DNA of 64,000 bases from Xiphydria camelus. Its lineage: Eukaryota > Arthropoda > Insecta > Hymenoptera > Xiphydriidae. A model generated the notes under the pieces. The model searched no databases and was not told where the DNA came from. It was given only the letters and a program-made list of their open reading frames with translations. A program made the position numbers and the translations under genes. The stretch spans positions 16,671,769-16,735,768 of the forward strand of contig OY783201.1 of assembly GCA_963678675.1 (NCBI GenBank), in the 5' to 3' direction. Shown piece after piece: positions 31,097 to 43,343 of the stretch (position 1 is its first letter; the number at the start of each line of letters is the position of its first letter).

Positions 31097-32095
31097 TTGC
31101 CGCACTGGGGTTGATTTACACCCCAGCGAGAAGAATTGTTATAACAAATAAATTATTGCATATTTGTACTTGAACATTTTATCAGCTCTTCTTAAGAACG
31201 TACTTTAAGGTAGTTCCTCCGCGACGACCTCAACCAAAAGTTACATACCATGTTCATGTTTAAAATATTGAAAATTGGTTTAATTAGTAGTAAAGGAAAT
31301 TAAATACTACGCAATATTGACTCGGTACTAATAGATAATACGATGGATATCATTTATTGCCGTAAAATATATTCTATATTGCGTTTTTGATCTACCATCG
31401 CCAGTAAACGTTTTACCGGGACTGTCCGGGCTTTACCACAATACACGAAATAGCTTGTATATACGACGACGCACTCTTCTATGTGCGTGTGAGCGACGCT
31501 CGTGACTCGCTGTCCCATTCCCCTCCACGCACTCGTTCGCTTGCTGGCCTTGCAGATACATATATGCAATACGACCAACATTGTGAGGGCTTCTCATGGT
31601 TATATCTTGGAAACTAGATGGTGAATCATTCTCATTTTCTTTCACATTATTCGTGGTATTCTACTTTACCTTATTCTCGTTTTTTATCAACTTCTTAATT
31701 TTAGTTTTGACGATAGAATTAATGACGCACTGTTTTACTCATCATAACGTATTGGTTAAGTGTAAATCAAGCCAACTTCAAGTGTAAATATCTCAGGTTT
31801 GGGATGGTCAAACTTATTTAAATTACACAGATGTTTAGATAATGCATTAAATAACATGTCAAATTTCAACCATTTCTAAATTCAACGATCTCGTGGAGGT
31901 ACTACCTTAAAAGACCGTGTAACTTTTATATTTTATTTTTCTCGCATAAGTAATTTTAACTGGCTATACAAGATACACGGTCTTTTAAAGTTCGCTCTTA
32001 AGAAGAGCTGATAATAATTTCAAATACAAATATGCAATAATATGTTTGTTATAACAATTGTTCTCGCTAGGGTGTAAATCAACCCCAATATGGCA
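31097..32095. mobile_element. Foldback with about 200-bp arms, GGGGTTGATTTACACCC termini
   Basis: The left arm (about 31097-31220) contains GGGGTTGATTTACACCCC, TTGTTATAACAAATAA and TCAGCTCTTCTTAAGA. All recur inverted at about 31890-32095. The interior holds short ORFs without family similarity. It directly adjoins the palindrome at 32110-33645. Confidence 0.7.
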
Positions 32096-32109
32096 AGTAC
32101 GCGATTCTA

Positions 32110-33645
32110 CCGTATATCTGCGGAGAAGCCCCATTTTTTGAATTTCCCTGACATTTGGCCGGAAGTGGTTGGGTCGGTGCTCTAGTCATTGAATAGTTAG
32201 AATTGGTTTCGGGAGAGTGCGCTGCGGTCTTACGAGTCGAGCGAAAAGTGTCAAACGTCTGATCTCTCGGTAGCTGTCAATTCGGGAGATTTAAGCATCT
32301 AACCTCGAAATCGGTAATTTGTAAATGATGATGAATAAGGTGTAGAAGTGATAAGAAATAATCATTCGTGTTTCTTCGATGTGATTCCCCAAGGAACCGG
32401 ACACCGATTTTTGCCAATAACTGTTGCTTCAACTTCCAGTGATATTAAGTATTACTGCAGAACGAGTAGGTTAGAAGATTTTCATGAAGATTCACGATTT
32501 TCTGACAGGTCATCTCGTACAGGTGCAACCGAAGCGGATCTAGCTCGTGTCTTGTCCGTAAAAAGATGACTCGATGGACATCAGACATTGTCGAACTTAT
32601 CACCGAGCGCCTTCCACCCATGGTACTTTCATTGCAATATGCGCTTTTCGTTTCAACTATTCCTGCTTTAAATAACTTTTACTTCTTTCACAAAGTATTT
32701 ACCTTGTACGAATTGTGTTGATCGTAGGGGGCAGCGATCAACGATTGTGACTAATCGTAGACAAATTATTCCTGCTATGATGTTCCGGTTGCAAAGCATA
32801 CACTAGCAAGTCAGCTTACAGCGTCCGATGTTTAGTATCAACTTTACCTCTTTTGGAACACCCATGACCCGAGCATAATCACGATTACGTTAATATTAAT
32901 CGCAGAATAGACCGCGAGCTCGGGCATATTATCGCAGTAGTAGTTCGGCATACCGAATTGCCTTTTAGTTTTTATAGACGAACTTGTCTACGACGAGTCG
33001 CTATTATCGATCGCTGCCTCCTACCAGAAACAGTTCATAAAAGGTTATTACCTTGAAAGAAGTAAAAGTTCTTTAACGCTGAAATACCTAGTTGAAACGA
33101 GAAGCGCGTATTGCAATTAATGTACCGTGGGTAATAGGCGCTCGGTGACAAGCCTGACATTCTCCGATGTCCATCGAGTCATATTTTTACGGACAGGACA
33201 CGAGCTAGATCCTCTTCGGTTGCACCTGTACGAGATGACATGTCAAAAAATCGTGAGTCTTCATGAAAATCTTCTAACCTACTCGTTCTGCAGTAATACT
33301 TAATATCACTGGAAGTTGAAGCAACAGTTATTGGCAAAAATCGGACACCGATTTTTAAACACTTGGGGAATCTCATCGAAGAAATCCGAATGATTATTTC
33401 TTATCACTTCTACACATTATTCATCATCATTTACAAATTACCGATTTCGAGGTTAGATGCTTCGATCTCCCGAATTGACAGCTACCGGGAGATCAGACGT
33501 TTGACACTTTTCGCTCGACTCGTAAGACCGCAGCGCACTCTCCCGAAACCAATTCTAACTATTTAATGACTAGAGCACCGATCCAACCACTTCCGGCCAA
33601 ATTTCAGGGAAATTCAAAAAATGGGGCTTCTCCGCTGACATACGG
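32110..33645. mobile_element. 1.5-kb palindromic element, CCGTAT family, TA TSD
   Basis: TA at 32108-32109 and 33646-33647. The ends are CCGTATATCTGCGGAGAAGC and its near complement. The arms stay inverted almost to the centre: CAACTTCCAGTGATATTAAG at 32431 and reversed near 33300, AGTAAAAGTT blocks near 32690 and 33065, and GCAGCGATCA near 32742 with its inverse near 33012. Similar small ORFs on both arms (peptide SSDIKYYCRTSRLEDFHEDS) follow from the palindrome. No transposase was recognised. Confidence 0.8.
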
Positions 33646-33649
33646 TATA

Positions 33650-34130
33650 CAAGTGTGGCAAATAAGGGTTAAGAAACTATTACATCACACGAAGCCAAGA
33701 GTTCAGTACTGAGTAATAAAAATTTAATACCCGACAATAACATATTTGTTACGTAAAGAGACAAATAAACATTTATTTCTGAATACAAAATCAATATAAT
33801 TATAAGTGTAAATAACTTTGAAGTTTTTATTGATTAATAAACAAAGTTACTATGGGGTATTAAATTGTTTAGTATTCCTTAATCATTAAAACCTTATGTG
33901 TTTCTTCACCCCAACAAGCCGGTCATCGATCTAAATACTGACCTCGCGCGCGCGCGCGGATTGCTACTTAACTTCGTTGATCGGCCGGTGTTCTAGAGTC
34001 CTCATCTGCTACGTACTCCTGTGTAATACATACTCCATTTTTTTAATTCGTGGTAGAGCTTACGAAGCCCATTATAAGCTGAGATATGGTCGAAGATCTT
34101 ACAATAAATGTTAGAGAAATCGTACGAATT
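33650..34130. other. AT-rich stretch, no gene
   Basis: Only a short (CG)n run at 33948-33960 stands out. No coding sequence or paired repeats were recognised. Confidence 0.4.
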
Positions 34131-34745
34131 AACCTTCCTATCTCTCCGTAACCCAAAATGCTAGCGCAACGAGAATTACCCGTACTATAAAGCCCCACAA
34201 AAAAAATGCTTCCTCTGACCAGACCAGTATATCTTTATGTTTTTGGGGTCGCTGAATCCGCATCCTGTGTCCGTTTGTCTCCATCACGTCACGTTCAAGG
34301 TCAAATCCTGGAAAAATAGTCAAATCGATTCAAATTAATATTCCTATATATTTTTGAGGTCGCTGAACCCAAATCCGATGTCCGTTTGATCCCACAAAGT
34401 CAAATTCAAGGTAATTTAAAGGTTAAATGTATTCATTCTGCCAAAAATGAATATTTGACTGCAGATTCTGAAAGAACGGGAAATTTGACGTCAAGATATG
34501 TATTCAATTTTTTTGATAACACAACCCCCAAGGTCATTTCAAGGTCACTTCATGTTATTGTATGGAAGGTTCATATGACAATTGCAAAAATAAGAAAATG
34601 TGTCTTCACGGGAATAAACTACTACGTTAATATGTTTTCGAGGTCACTGAGTTAGAATCCGAGGTTCGTGTGCCTCCAGTATGTCAGGGTCAAGTTCATT
34701 TCAAGGTCAAATCCAGCAATAATTATTCAACACAAAAAACCCCAA
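34130..34745 (-). repeat. Dispersed TGACCTTGAAATGACC repeat, reversed copy
   Basis: Reverse complement of the repeats at 1330-1895 and 36690-38690. Shared phrases include GACCAGACCAGTATATC, CAAGGTCATTTCAAGGTCAC and GGTTCATATGACAATTGC. It carries the unoccupied TA site (near 34633) of the element inserted at 36816. Confidence 0.75.
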
Positions 34746-35127
34746 AGCCATTAAATTCTTAAACTCCATAACCCATAAACCTCATAAACCCTTGACCCCC
34801 CATAACGCTGTAAGAAGGAGACTTTTATATCATTAAACCTCAAAACTTACAATTAGTATGTACGAGCCATATGTGTACTTTAACCACTCAAATGATAAAT
34901 TTCATAACACCATGACCTTCCAACCTCGTGACCGCATAACCTAGTAACTCACCGGCACCGTAGTCACATGTGAGATAATGATATTTTATGCTAAACCTAC
35001 TATCAGCCTAACCCGGGAACAATAACGTGGACGTAGTAGGTTTCTGTTCCCTTGGGGTACTTTTTTAACGTGAAGTCCCCTTGCCTCTCACTAATAATAA
35101 GACCGATAACAACGAATAAAAATAATA

Positions 35128-35279
35128 CTTTTCGCTCTCACGCAGTACACACAGCGCACTTTTCTCAAGCCATCTCTAACTATCAAATTTTCAACCGTCG
35201 GCAAACACTGCCGAAAACAAATTTCTTGTTATCGGCCATAGGTATCGGCGCTTGAGCGGTTTGGGCTCGGACATGCGGT
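35128..35279. mobile_element. Half of a CCGTAT/CGTCGGCAAACACTG palindromic MITE
   Basis: Contains TTTTCGCTCTCACGCAGTAC, CTCAAGCCATCTCTAACTAT, ACCGTCGGCAAACACTGCCG and ends GGACATGCGG followed by TA. These are the right-arm blocks of 45505-45879 and 11828-12278. The left arm is missing. Confidence 0.6.
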
Positions 35280-35329
35280 ACAGTCTACAAAACGCTACGT
35301 GCCATATCGTCCTATGTCAACAACATACG

Positions 35330-36166
35330 TGGAGACTCTGTACAATTATTTTATTGCCTTTATTCAAGAGATTTTTCTCTTTCAACCTAGACGCCAAAAG
35401 CTCATGTGTTTCCTTTGATAGACCCAGCTCTCTACCTAAATCACTCAATTCGGCTTGGCTAAATTTCTCTGTGGTGCTTCATTTCTTTTCTTGAATTCCT
35501 CGTCACTTGAACTTGATTCCAGATCACTTGCACTCACTTCCATGTCACTGTCTTCATCAAACCCTCCTTCACTTACATCAATAGCTGGGTCGTCTAGAAG
35601 TTTCTTCCGACGACCACTATTCTGTTGAATAATAATGGCTGGATTCACTTTGTTTGTGTATACATATTTGATTTGATTTCTGTTTTTGGAATTATATCCG
35701 GTTGTAACAGTCATACAGAAGAAACAATCTTCTCTTCTGTTTGGTATGCCCCATACGACTGGTGATGAAAATTTCAAATTAGAAAGGTTCTTCGTACTGT
35801 GACATGTCTTTAAAATTCCGTAGCAGTTGGCACAGACAGTGTGAGGGACCCAGTCTTTATCTTGATTCGCAATTTTAGATCCAAAACAATATTCGTATGC
35901 ATCTTGAACTTTATCGTTGATTTTTTTTCTGGTTTTAGGAGGGGTAAACAAACCGCAGAAATAACAAAAGCTATCCGGCTTGTTTTTATCATCATGAATG
36001 TGTCTTGTAGCTTTATACTCCGTAGAAGCAAGGAACCTACTTCTACGAAGCTGCGGTCGCATGATGACGACGATTGTGGGCCCACTTGCTCACTCTGACC
36101 AATCACCAATACTGGGGTTCCTTGTGAGAACCCCTGTATCGTAACACATTTCCGTGTGCCTGCCAT
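35330..36166 (-). pseudogene. Arthropod repeat-family protein, N-terminal part
   Basis: Same family as 1-1252 but the opposite end. Minus-strand motifs are FCYFCGLFTPPKTRKKI, AYEYCFG, NQDKDWVPHTVCANCYGILK, PVVWGIPNRREDCFFCMTVT and an acidic SEGGFDEDSDMEVSASDLES tract. The four CxxC/CxxxC-type pairs suggest zinc binding. The start is ambiguous: MAGTRKCVTIQG at 36166 shifts frame before MRPQLRRSRFLAS at 36062. A further one-base shift near 35460 restores FSQAELSDLGRELGLSKE, the block that opens the 1-1252 fragment. The sequence then stops at about 35330 with no downstream part, so it is truncated and dead. Confidence 0.7.
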
Positions 36167-36690
36167 GACGGCTTGGACGCTTTCATCCAGGGATTTTGCC
36201 GGAAAAATAAATAATTAAAAAACCGTTGCCTGCCGTCACCGCTTCGAGGTACCCTGGGTGCAGGCACACCACGTATATTCGCTGTATCAAATTTACAACG
36301 ATGAGCTCCAATTCACTTGAATTGAGAGATGACGTGACTGGATTTCAAAATTTATTTTGCGGTACGAGAACAGATTTATTCTCGCTCGGAACTGAGTGAG
36401 TTGATGCTTGGAAAAAAAACTTGAGAGATCTCCAAAGAGACCTCCGCGTCTTTTAAACGTCAAAGACGTGTACCGCTCAACGGATCATTCGGTCATGGAC
36501 GCCGATCCGCGGTAATGCATTGAAGACACGAGAGAGTTAGGGAACCGCCACAGGCGACAGCCTTCCGACTGACCGCTCCGCCATGGCCTCTCTTACCACA
36601 GACCCGAGCCGGCGCGATCGAAGCTCCAGTATCCACTCCACGCGTGACCCGGCGTCCTATGAGTGGAAACACCTCGACCGGCACTCTCAT
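36167..36690. other. No gene recognised
   Basis: Probably 5' flank of the minus-strand repeat-family gene (36167-36350), followed by GC-rich sequence (36490-36700) open in several frames but with no family match. Confidence 0.35.
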
Positions 36691-36815
36691 GGAGGGGGTC
36701 AGCTTGGACTTTAGATTTGAACATTTTTGCTGGATTTGACCTTGAAATGAACTTGACCCTGACATACTGGAGGCAAACGAACCTCGGATTCTAACTCAGT
36801 GACCTCGAAAACATA

Positions 36816-38289
36816 CCCAAGTAGCAAACTAATTTTATAAAGGCTGTTAGAACTGCTATACAACATATCTTATATAAACATTAAAATCTTATAATGTGGT
36901 TATAACCCACTATACAATGTCTTTACAACCAAAAAGGGCCCCGGTTTATACAACAGTTCAGTACTTTTAGAAGATCCTTTAGTAAACTACACAACCGTTA
37001 TAAGATAATCACAATATGTGTGATGATTATAAAACTGTCCTATAAGTATGTCTTCAGGAGAGAGAGAGATTACTTATACAATACATTTACAAAACTGTTT
37101 GAGAACTGCTATAAAACTATTGTAGAGGAGTGCTATTATTCTGCGGTTTAAGTGTATTTTACTTTTTATCGCCTCGAGCTGTGGCGAAAAAAAAGTGATG
37201 TCGCCATCCGTCGGTATACGTTCACAAGCCTGCCAACCCGCCCTGCCAACCCGCCTTAGTAGTGTCGATTTTTTTTTTCATACCCTACCGGGACTCGAAC
37301 CTGCGATCTTTAGGACGAGCTGCTTCGAAACTGGGAATGCTTCGCACTCTACCAATTGAGCCACTGACTCTTCAAGTGGTGTCGGTCGACTCTAGTTATA
37401 TATAGAAACCGGACATGACAATGACTGCTCTCGAAGGTTCTTCTCATTAAATTTTATAAAATAATTTGATACTTTCTTTTTCAAAACAGTAGCGATTATG
37501 ATAATTAATCATTCATTGTTTATGGAATAATTCGGTACAATTTACACTGTTTGAAACACCATTATTATATCAATTTTGTTATTTTTTAATTCAAAAATTT
37601 TATGAAGACAGTGCATTCACGATAAATTTACGAAGTATTTGCACGTCTTTAACACGTTCCGTGCCGGACCGATTTTTGAAGACTTTCCGTTCAGGCCGCG
37701 TGGGGCGTATACGACTTTATCTATTATAGTATTATTAGGTTATGCATGTATAAACAGATTTTATAACGCAGAACTTGAGATAACTTTATTCCTGGGAACT
37801 ACATTTTTATTCTATAAGCTCTTTATAAGAGAGTACACTGTTGTAGTTATAGGGGATGATTATAAAATCCTTTCATACTTATTGTGTAATGTGTTTACTT
37901 CTGCGTAAAAAGTAACAATCTTATTACTTTTCTTAAGGAACCTCAATACAACTGTTTATACAATTTCCATTACACAACTAACTTTTAACGTCGCTAATAC
38001 AATAGCTATGCAGCTGTATTACAATTTGTATAAGATTCTTTTAAAATAATTTTATAAGGGTTATATAAGACGTTATGCAATTGTTACAAAATTTGTAGAC
38101 TTAGAGTATTTCTTTGTCCTATAATATGAGTTGTAAGAACGTCTATACAACAGCATTACAGAGACCCCTCTATTTTACGACAAAATTGTCGTATTGAGAC
38201 GCTTTAAAAAATAAAGTTGTTCTTCAAGCGGCGCTATACGATAGTTATGAAATCATATCGTTCTTTTAGAGGTCTATTTTGCTAGTGGG
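36816..38289. mobile_element. 1474-bp TA-flanked element with CCCA(A)GTAGCAAA ends
   Basis: TA at 36814-36815 and 38290-38291. The short inverted ends are CCCAAGTAGCAAA and (reversed) CCCACTAGCAAAA. The undisturbed site CATATTGACG is present at about 1464 and reversed at about 34633, so the insertion is certain. The interior is filled with TTATA/TATAAAAC/CTATACAAC words. It carries one tRNA-like segment (37280-37370, minus) and no convincing ORF. Non-autonomous; the superfamily is not settled, although TA suggests a Tc1/mariner-type transposase. Confidence 0.85.
37280..37370 (-). ncRNA. tRNA-like Pol III box A/B segment inside a transposon
   Basis: On the minus strand, box A TGGCTCAATTGG (37352-37363) and a consensus box B GGTTCGAGTCC (37291-37301) lie about 50 nt apart. 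A D-stem-like GGCTC...GAG sits at the start. Between D-stem and anticodon region there is an apparent extra segment of about 23 nt (TGCGAAGCATTCCCAGTTTC...). The T-stem is partly mismatched (GCAGG against CCCGG). No T-run terminator follows. It is therefore a tRNA-derived relic (SINE-like) or a tRNA pseudogene, not a functional tRNA. Confidence 0.55.
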
Positions 38290-38690
38290 TATTGACGTAG
38301 TAGTTTATTCCCGTGAAGACATATTTCCTAATTTTTGGAATTGTCATATGAACCTTCCATACAATAACATGAAGTGACCTTGAAATGACCTTGGGGGTTA
38401 TGTTATCAAAAAAATTGAATACATATCTAGACGTAAAATTTCCCGTTCTTTCAGAATCTACAGTCAAAAATTCATTTTTGGCAAACGGACATCGGATTTT
38501 TATACAGCGACCTCAAAAATATATAGGAATAATAATTTGAATCGATTTGACTATTTTTCCAAGATTTGACCTTGAAATGACCTTGAACGTGACGTGATGG
38601 AGACAAACGGACACCGGATTCGGATCCAGCGACCCCAAAAAGATGAAGATATACTGGTCTGGTCAGAGGAAGCATTTTTTCGGTTTTTTT

Positions 38691-39771
38691 TGTGGAGCTG
38701 TGTTATGAAGCTACATAAATTCTCGTTGCGCTAGCTTTTTTGCTTATGGAGAGATAAGCTCAGAAGTGATATCGTCCGTCTAAGAGACCAAGGCACGGGT
38801 ATAGGAAGGTAAGATTAGGTTAGGTTAGGGTAACCCTTAATTCTCATAAGATACATTGTTTTTTCTTAACTCAAAATATACTAAAAATCCTTAACCTCAT
38901 ACATTTTCTAGTCGAGGTTACTTAAATAGCTTTATAGATATACCCACAGCTCGTTGCTCCATTTAGTGTTAACCACGGTAACTACATGTCAGTGAACAAA
39001 CATGAACGCTAATTGCAGCGGGTAGTGCACGCCACAGGTAAGTGTTGGGTATTTAACACGTAAATTAAAGAATTGCTTCATGAACTTTGTAGTTTTATGT
39101 CAAACTAAGCAATCTATCCAATAATTGTAACGTTTGTGTGAACGATAGAATCAATAAATGATTAATTACGAATTAATTATTATTGTATATGGCTTTGGTT
39201 GTGATTGGTACATTGCACGTGAGAGTATCTAGTTGTATCTATGAGAGCAAACTCGCGTACGAGTGAAGTATTCACGTCGTCGGGAATGCTGCCATCTATC
39301 GTTACAATAATAGATGTACAACATATTGCTAAATTATTTTCGTGCATCTAATAAATTTATTCCTATACATACAATTATTAAATGTATTCCTATCGGTTTA
39401 AATTTTAATTGTTTATCATAAATGTGTTTAGTAAGCCCCAATTGATAAAAAAAACATAATTACGCCACTAAAAAATGTTTTATTAACATCTGCTAAATTA
39501 AGGGTTAAAGAAGTTCTCCATGGATTCGCATTTTTTCCTTTCATTAGGGAATGTTCTCGTAACGCTAGGACGCAATATTGGGAACTTAGCCGATTTTTTT
39601 GGTGGTTTTTTATGGGTTGCATTTAAAATATGTAAAGGAGATAACCTAGGTGGAACGCCTTTTTAACGTTAGCACGCAACTAGGGCAATGTCGAAACAAC
39701 TGCCGGAATGAAATGCCAAATTTAAAAAACGAATTCATTAAACTGTAATAAATATCGTGTTTGTCTCGGTA
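38691..39771. other. AT-rich stretch, no gene
   Basis: Only short ORFs. A two-to-three-unit TTAGG run (38814-38832) is too short to be telomeric. Confidence 0.4.
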
Positions 39772-39984
39772 CACCCGTGCTCACGGAATCTGTCGCTGGT
39801 GACTTTTTTTAAACCTTATTTTTAAACGTACTAACCAGTGAACAATTAATTCTCATGCCCTCATTAGCTACGGTGACGTCTACTCTCGTTAATGAAAGCA
39901 CGAGGATTGATTAATCATTGGTTAGTACGTTTAAAAATAACATTTAAAAAAAGTCACCAGCGACAGATTCCGTGAGCCCGGGTG
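39772..39984. mobile_element. 213-bp palindromic MITE, TA TSD
   Basis: TA at 39770-39771 and 39985-39986. The ends are CACCCGTGCTCACGGAATC and the reversed CACCCGGGCTCACGGAATC. The inverted blocks GTCGCTGGTGACTTTTTTTA and AAACGTACTAACCA continue toward the centre. Non-coding. A related single terminus lies near 13008. Confidence 0.85.
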
Positions 39985-39986
39985 TA

Positions 39987-41817
39987 CGTAATATAAATTT
40001 TAATTACCGAGTAATACAAGTTAATTTGTGATAAATAAATTTTTATTTCTTGTTATTTGATGCAGTTGAAATAAACGTAGAGTGAAATGCTTAGTAAACG
40101 ACTTTCTGACGATAACGAAATATTTATTATTCCATAATAAGTAAAGGCTTAATAATCCAATTTTAATACACTGTTCTCTCAGTGCGCATAACAATATATA
40201 TTACGTGTATAATATTACGTGTTACGAGTCATAACTTTCTTATAATTTCGACTTCTTGATATATTTGAGAATATTAACCGCTTCAATCATGGAGCATGTA
40301 ATGTAATAGTTACTTATAATATTATATAACAGTTGTCACGTAAAAATAATGAAAATGATACGAAACTGTGTTTCCTGGGTATGCATATGTGAAAATATAT
40401 AATTCCATTCTTGAAGCAAACTCATTTCAAAAAATCCAGGCCGGGTTATAACGAATATAGGAACCTAAGAATAATTCCATCTGCGAAGCCTATATCCCAT
40501 CGGAAGTTACCCATTTAAGTTTGGTATAGGAACGCACGAGAAATACATGTAAAAATGTAAGTATATGATCTTTCGTAGAATTTTATTCCACTGGCACATA
40601 AAAGCTGAATTATTTTTGAATTTATAATATGTTGTAATGAAGAATTAATAGCGATGTTATATTGCAGTCACATTAATCAGTAAGAAATTGTTAATTATTT
40701 GTACATTACATGTAATGTTGTACTATGAAAGATAGACTTCGAAATATTTCTGGTATTTACTGTTTGACGTTAGGCAGTCAAAGGAATGAATTCGGGATTG
40801 GATCCCGGGGGAAATTGTGGGCACATATTGGAAGAAAATACACTTTAAAAAATCCACCTTTAATGCTGCACAATAGATACTTCACAAGGACTTTCAACTA
40901 TTCACAACGCAGGCACGAAATCAAATGATTATTCAATCATTTCGGTTGTTAATACGCGATCGTGGCTCACTCGTGTTACAACTGTTGCAGATTGATCTTG
41001 ATAGGAGCCGCGGATTCAATACTTTCTGCCCTTATCACCACTACTACTTTCGCTCGTCTTTCTTCCGAAAGTGTTCATTTGTTGCTGATCATGTGAGAAA
41101 AACGTGATGAGGTAGATTGTATTAGCATGTGCGTATCGCCATTTAACTGCAAAAATTCAAGCTATCAGTTTGTTTGAATAGACACAGACTGAGATGTACT
41201 ATTGAGAAAAACGCAATTAAATTTTATGTTGGACCAACAGGTGGATACAGATAAGTATAAGCTATGGAATATATGTTTTTGCTATCTTAAATGATACCGT
41301 TGATTTCTGAGGCATAGTATGTTTTCACCTTTGAAGTTGAAGCTTCTTGATTTATTTTAATTATCAATGTGTATGTGGGGCATTAGGGTGTGTGGGATGA
41401 AACTAATTCTTAAACTGAGAAGAAAAAGTTTTTTCTACAAATCAAGAGAAAACGCTCTAGAAAAGAACTGTTTCTATGTCAAATCACTAGGCCTACAGAA
41501 CTCTACTAAAAAATATATCATTTCATTCGTTGCATTATTTATAAATGTGGGATTCGATGGGAGGTGTTTTGGGACGAAACAGAAAGGAATCCCCTAACAA
41601 AAGAAGACTTCTCTTCATTCCCTTCAACTCACTACTAGAGAAACAGAAGATCGAGACTGGCTAACTCTAGAAACAAAAACCGTACACGCCACTCATCCGT
41701 GACGTCAACCTCCCTCTCTCCCTTTTCAGTCCCTGAAGAGGCGTTATCGTATGGTTTCATATAGTCCGCTGCGGTTGTCGTCGTTGACTCGAAGGACATC
41801 GTATCGATTATTTTCTA
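39987..41817. other. AT-rich stretch, no gene recognised
   Basis: Short ORFs at 40725-41107 and 41367-41597 show no recognisable domain. 41590-41815 may include the 3' LTR of the minus-strand gypsy relic, but I could not find a matching 5' LTR, so no LTR is called. Confidence 0.35.
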
Positions 41818-41829
41818 TAATATTCGAAG

Positions 41830-42530
41830 TTTTATAAAGTCCAAGAAACTTACTTTTTATTTTTAATCCAGCTCCGAATTGAGTGCGTTTAGTAGCAACT
41901 AAATCTCCTGTGTAATAAACACGGGCCTCCTTGTTTGCCCTGTGTTTGTCCGTTTATTTTCTTCTTGGATTATGAGTACATTCTGTTTTGCCATTTTTCT
42001 TAAAGTTTCCCACTCCTCATCGAATATTTGGACGATTTCTTTCTCTATTGCGGTCTGTAACAACTCTACATCTTTAGGGTTTCTCATTTTTACGCCGACT
42101 AGTGCCTCAAAAGGTGCCATTCTAATACTTCTATGAAATGTGCTGTTAATATTCCGCTACACTCTTTATCAATATGTTTATATCACTTATCTAGGTTATC
42201 TTCTGATAATTTCATTAGAATCGGTATAATTATTCGATAAATTCTTTCAACTTGGCCGTTTCCTCGTGGGATTTTTGTTGTAGTAAAAATGTGTTCGATT
42301 CCCTCCTTTGAGCAATAATCGTTGAAATCACTGGATATGAACGCAGTTTCTCGGTCTGATATAATGCGTCGTGGATTTCCAAATGTCTTCTGTCGAGTGA
42401 TGAGCCTGTCGATCATTTCTTTTGCGGCTGTTGTTTTTTTTTATAGCCAGACAAATTTTGAAAATCCGTCGACAACTGCAAAAATGTACTTGTACAGCTT
42501 ACCCGTCGGCGTCATTGGCCTTAGAAGATA
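41830..42530 (-). pseudogene. Gypsy relic 1 integrase (core and C-terminal part)
   Basis: Minus-strand pieces give MIDRLITRQKTFGNPRRIIS, DRETAFISSDFNDYC and IPRGNGQVERIYRIIIPIL, the second catalytic Asp region and the catalytic Glu helix of a retroviral-type DDE integrase. They are followed by a MAPFEALVGVKMRNP segment and a KMAKQNVLIIQEENKR tail. Frames change between 42183 and 42120, so it is broken. Confidence 0.8.
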
Positions 42531-43004
42531 CATATGATATGTTTCCAATGGCTGATCTCCTTTTGGAATTGGTATTAGCTTGCCTTCTTTCTGGCCTCTT
42601 TTATTTTCTGGTAGAATACACGAGATGCAGCAACTAATGAAGTTTTCAAGCTTTTCTTCAATACGTGATATGTAAAGGATTTCTTCCATTTTGTATGTAC
42701 CGAAGTGACCGTTGCCGTAAGCTTTGCTGATTATTTCGATATGTATGCTTGTGGGTAATACTATTAGGTTTTTCCCCGCGACTGCTTTCTTGAAAATTCC
42801 GTTTTCTAGCAAATAGTGTTCATATGGTCCATCTTTGAGTGTCTGCTTAATAACTTTTAAGCGTTCCCATTCGTCTTGTCCCTTCTGAATTATCAGTATG
42901 ATCTTATCTTGTATAACGAACACTGGGTGTCTTCTGAGCACATCTACGTATTTCAGTTTCTGCTCAGAGCGATGTTCCACTTCGAAATCAAATTCTTCGG
43001 GCAC
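42441..43004 (-). pseudogene. Gypsy relic 1 integrase N-terminal domain and linker
   Basis: Contains HLIV-type spacer sequence, the GNGHFGTYKMEEIL zinc-domain helix, CCISCILPENKRG with the Cys pair, IPKGDQPLETYHMYLL and KYIFAVVDGFSKFVWL with the first catalytic Asp neighbourhood. This is an HHCC zinc domain followed by the start of the integrase core, as in Ty3/gypsy pol. Confidence 0.8.
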
Positions 43005-43013
43005 TAATGCCCT

Positions 43014-43343
43014 TCAGGCGATTTTCAGTGACAAATCCTTCTTCAACGTCCTCTTGAATGCTTCACAATCTGTGACAAGTTTAAATTGTAATCCTAACAA
43101 ATAAACCCGGAATTTTTCGACTGTCCTGATGACTCCCAAGATCTCTAATTTATATGAATGGTATTTTTTCTCAGCGCCTGATGTTTTCCAATTCATGTAG
43201 TGGATGGAATGAAAATCGTTCTCCTCTTCTTTCTTCTGCATGATGACTGCTCCGTAGTCCTCGCTACTTGCATCCGTGTGTAGCTCCGTGATTGCTTCGG
43301 GATTAAAGATCCTAAGCACTGGATTATTCGATAACATCTTCAA
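43014..43343 (-). pseudogene. Gypsy relic 1 RNase H
   Basis: Reads ELHTDASSEDYGAVIMQKK with the first catalytic Asp, then GAEKKYHSYKLEILGVI with the catalytic Glu, RVYLLGLQFKLVTDCEAF with the later Asp. Typical of Ty3/gypsy RNase H. It is open across 109 residues, then separated by a stop from the integrase part. Confidence 0.85.

Larger units (their letters stand above)
36690..38690 (+). repeat. Dispersed TGACCTTGAAATGACC repeat, copy split by an insertion
   Basis: The left piece (about 36710-36815) ends GACCTCGAAAACATA. The right piece resumes at 38290 with TATTGACGTAGTAG and ends AAGATATACTGGTCTGG. Joined, it is collinear with 1380-1895. Confidence 0.75.

Noticed and set aside
31354..31645. 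Two overlapping minus-strand ORFs in the foldback at 31097-32095
   Set aside because: Short, overlapping in different frames, no recognisable domain.
37280..37370. Functional tRNA gene
   Set aside because: Box A and B are good, but an extra 23 nt lies between the D-arm and anticodon region, the T-stem is mismatched and no terminator follows.
38814..38832. TTAGG repeats as telomere sequence
   Set aside because: Only two to three units in ordinary repetitive DNA; an interstitial coincidence.
41590..41817. 3' LTR of gypsy relic 1
   Set aside because: No matching copy upstream of its gag end could be found in the window, so the boundary cannot be supported.
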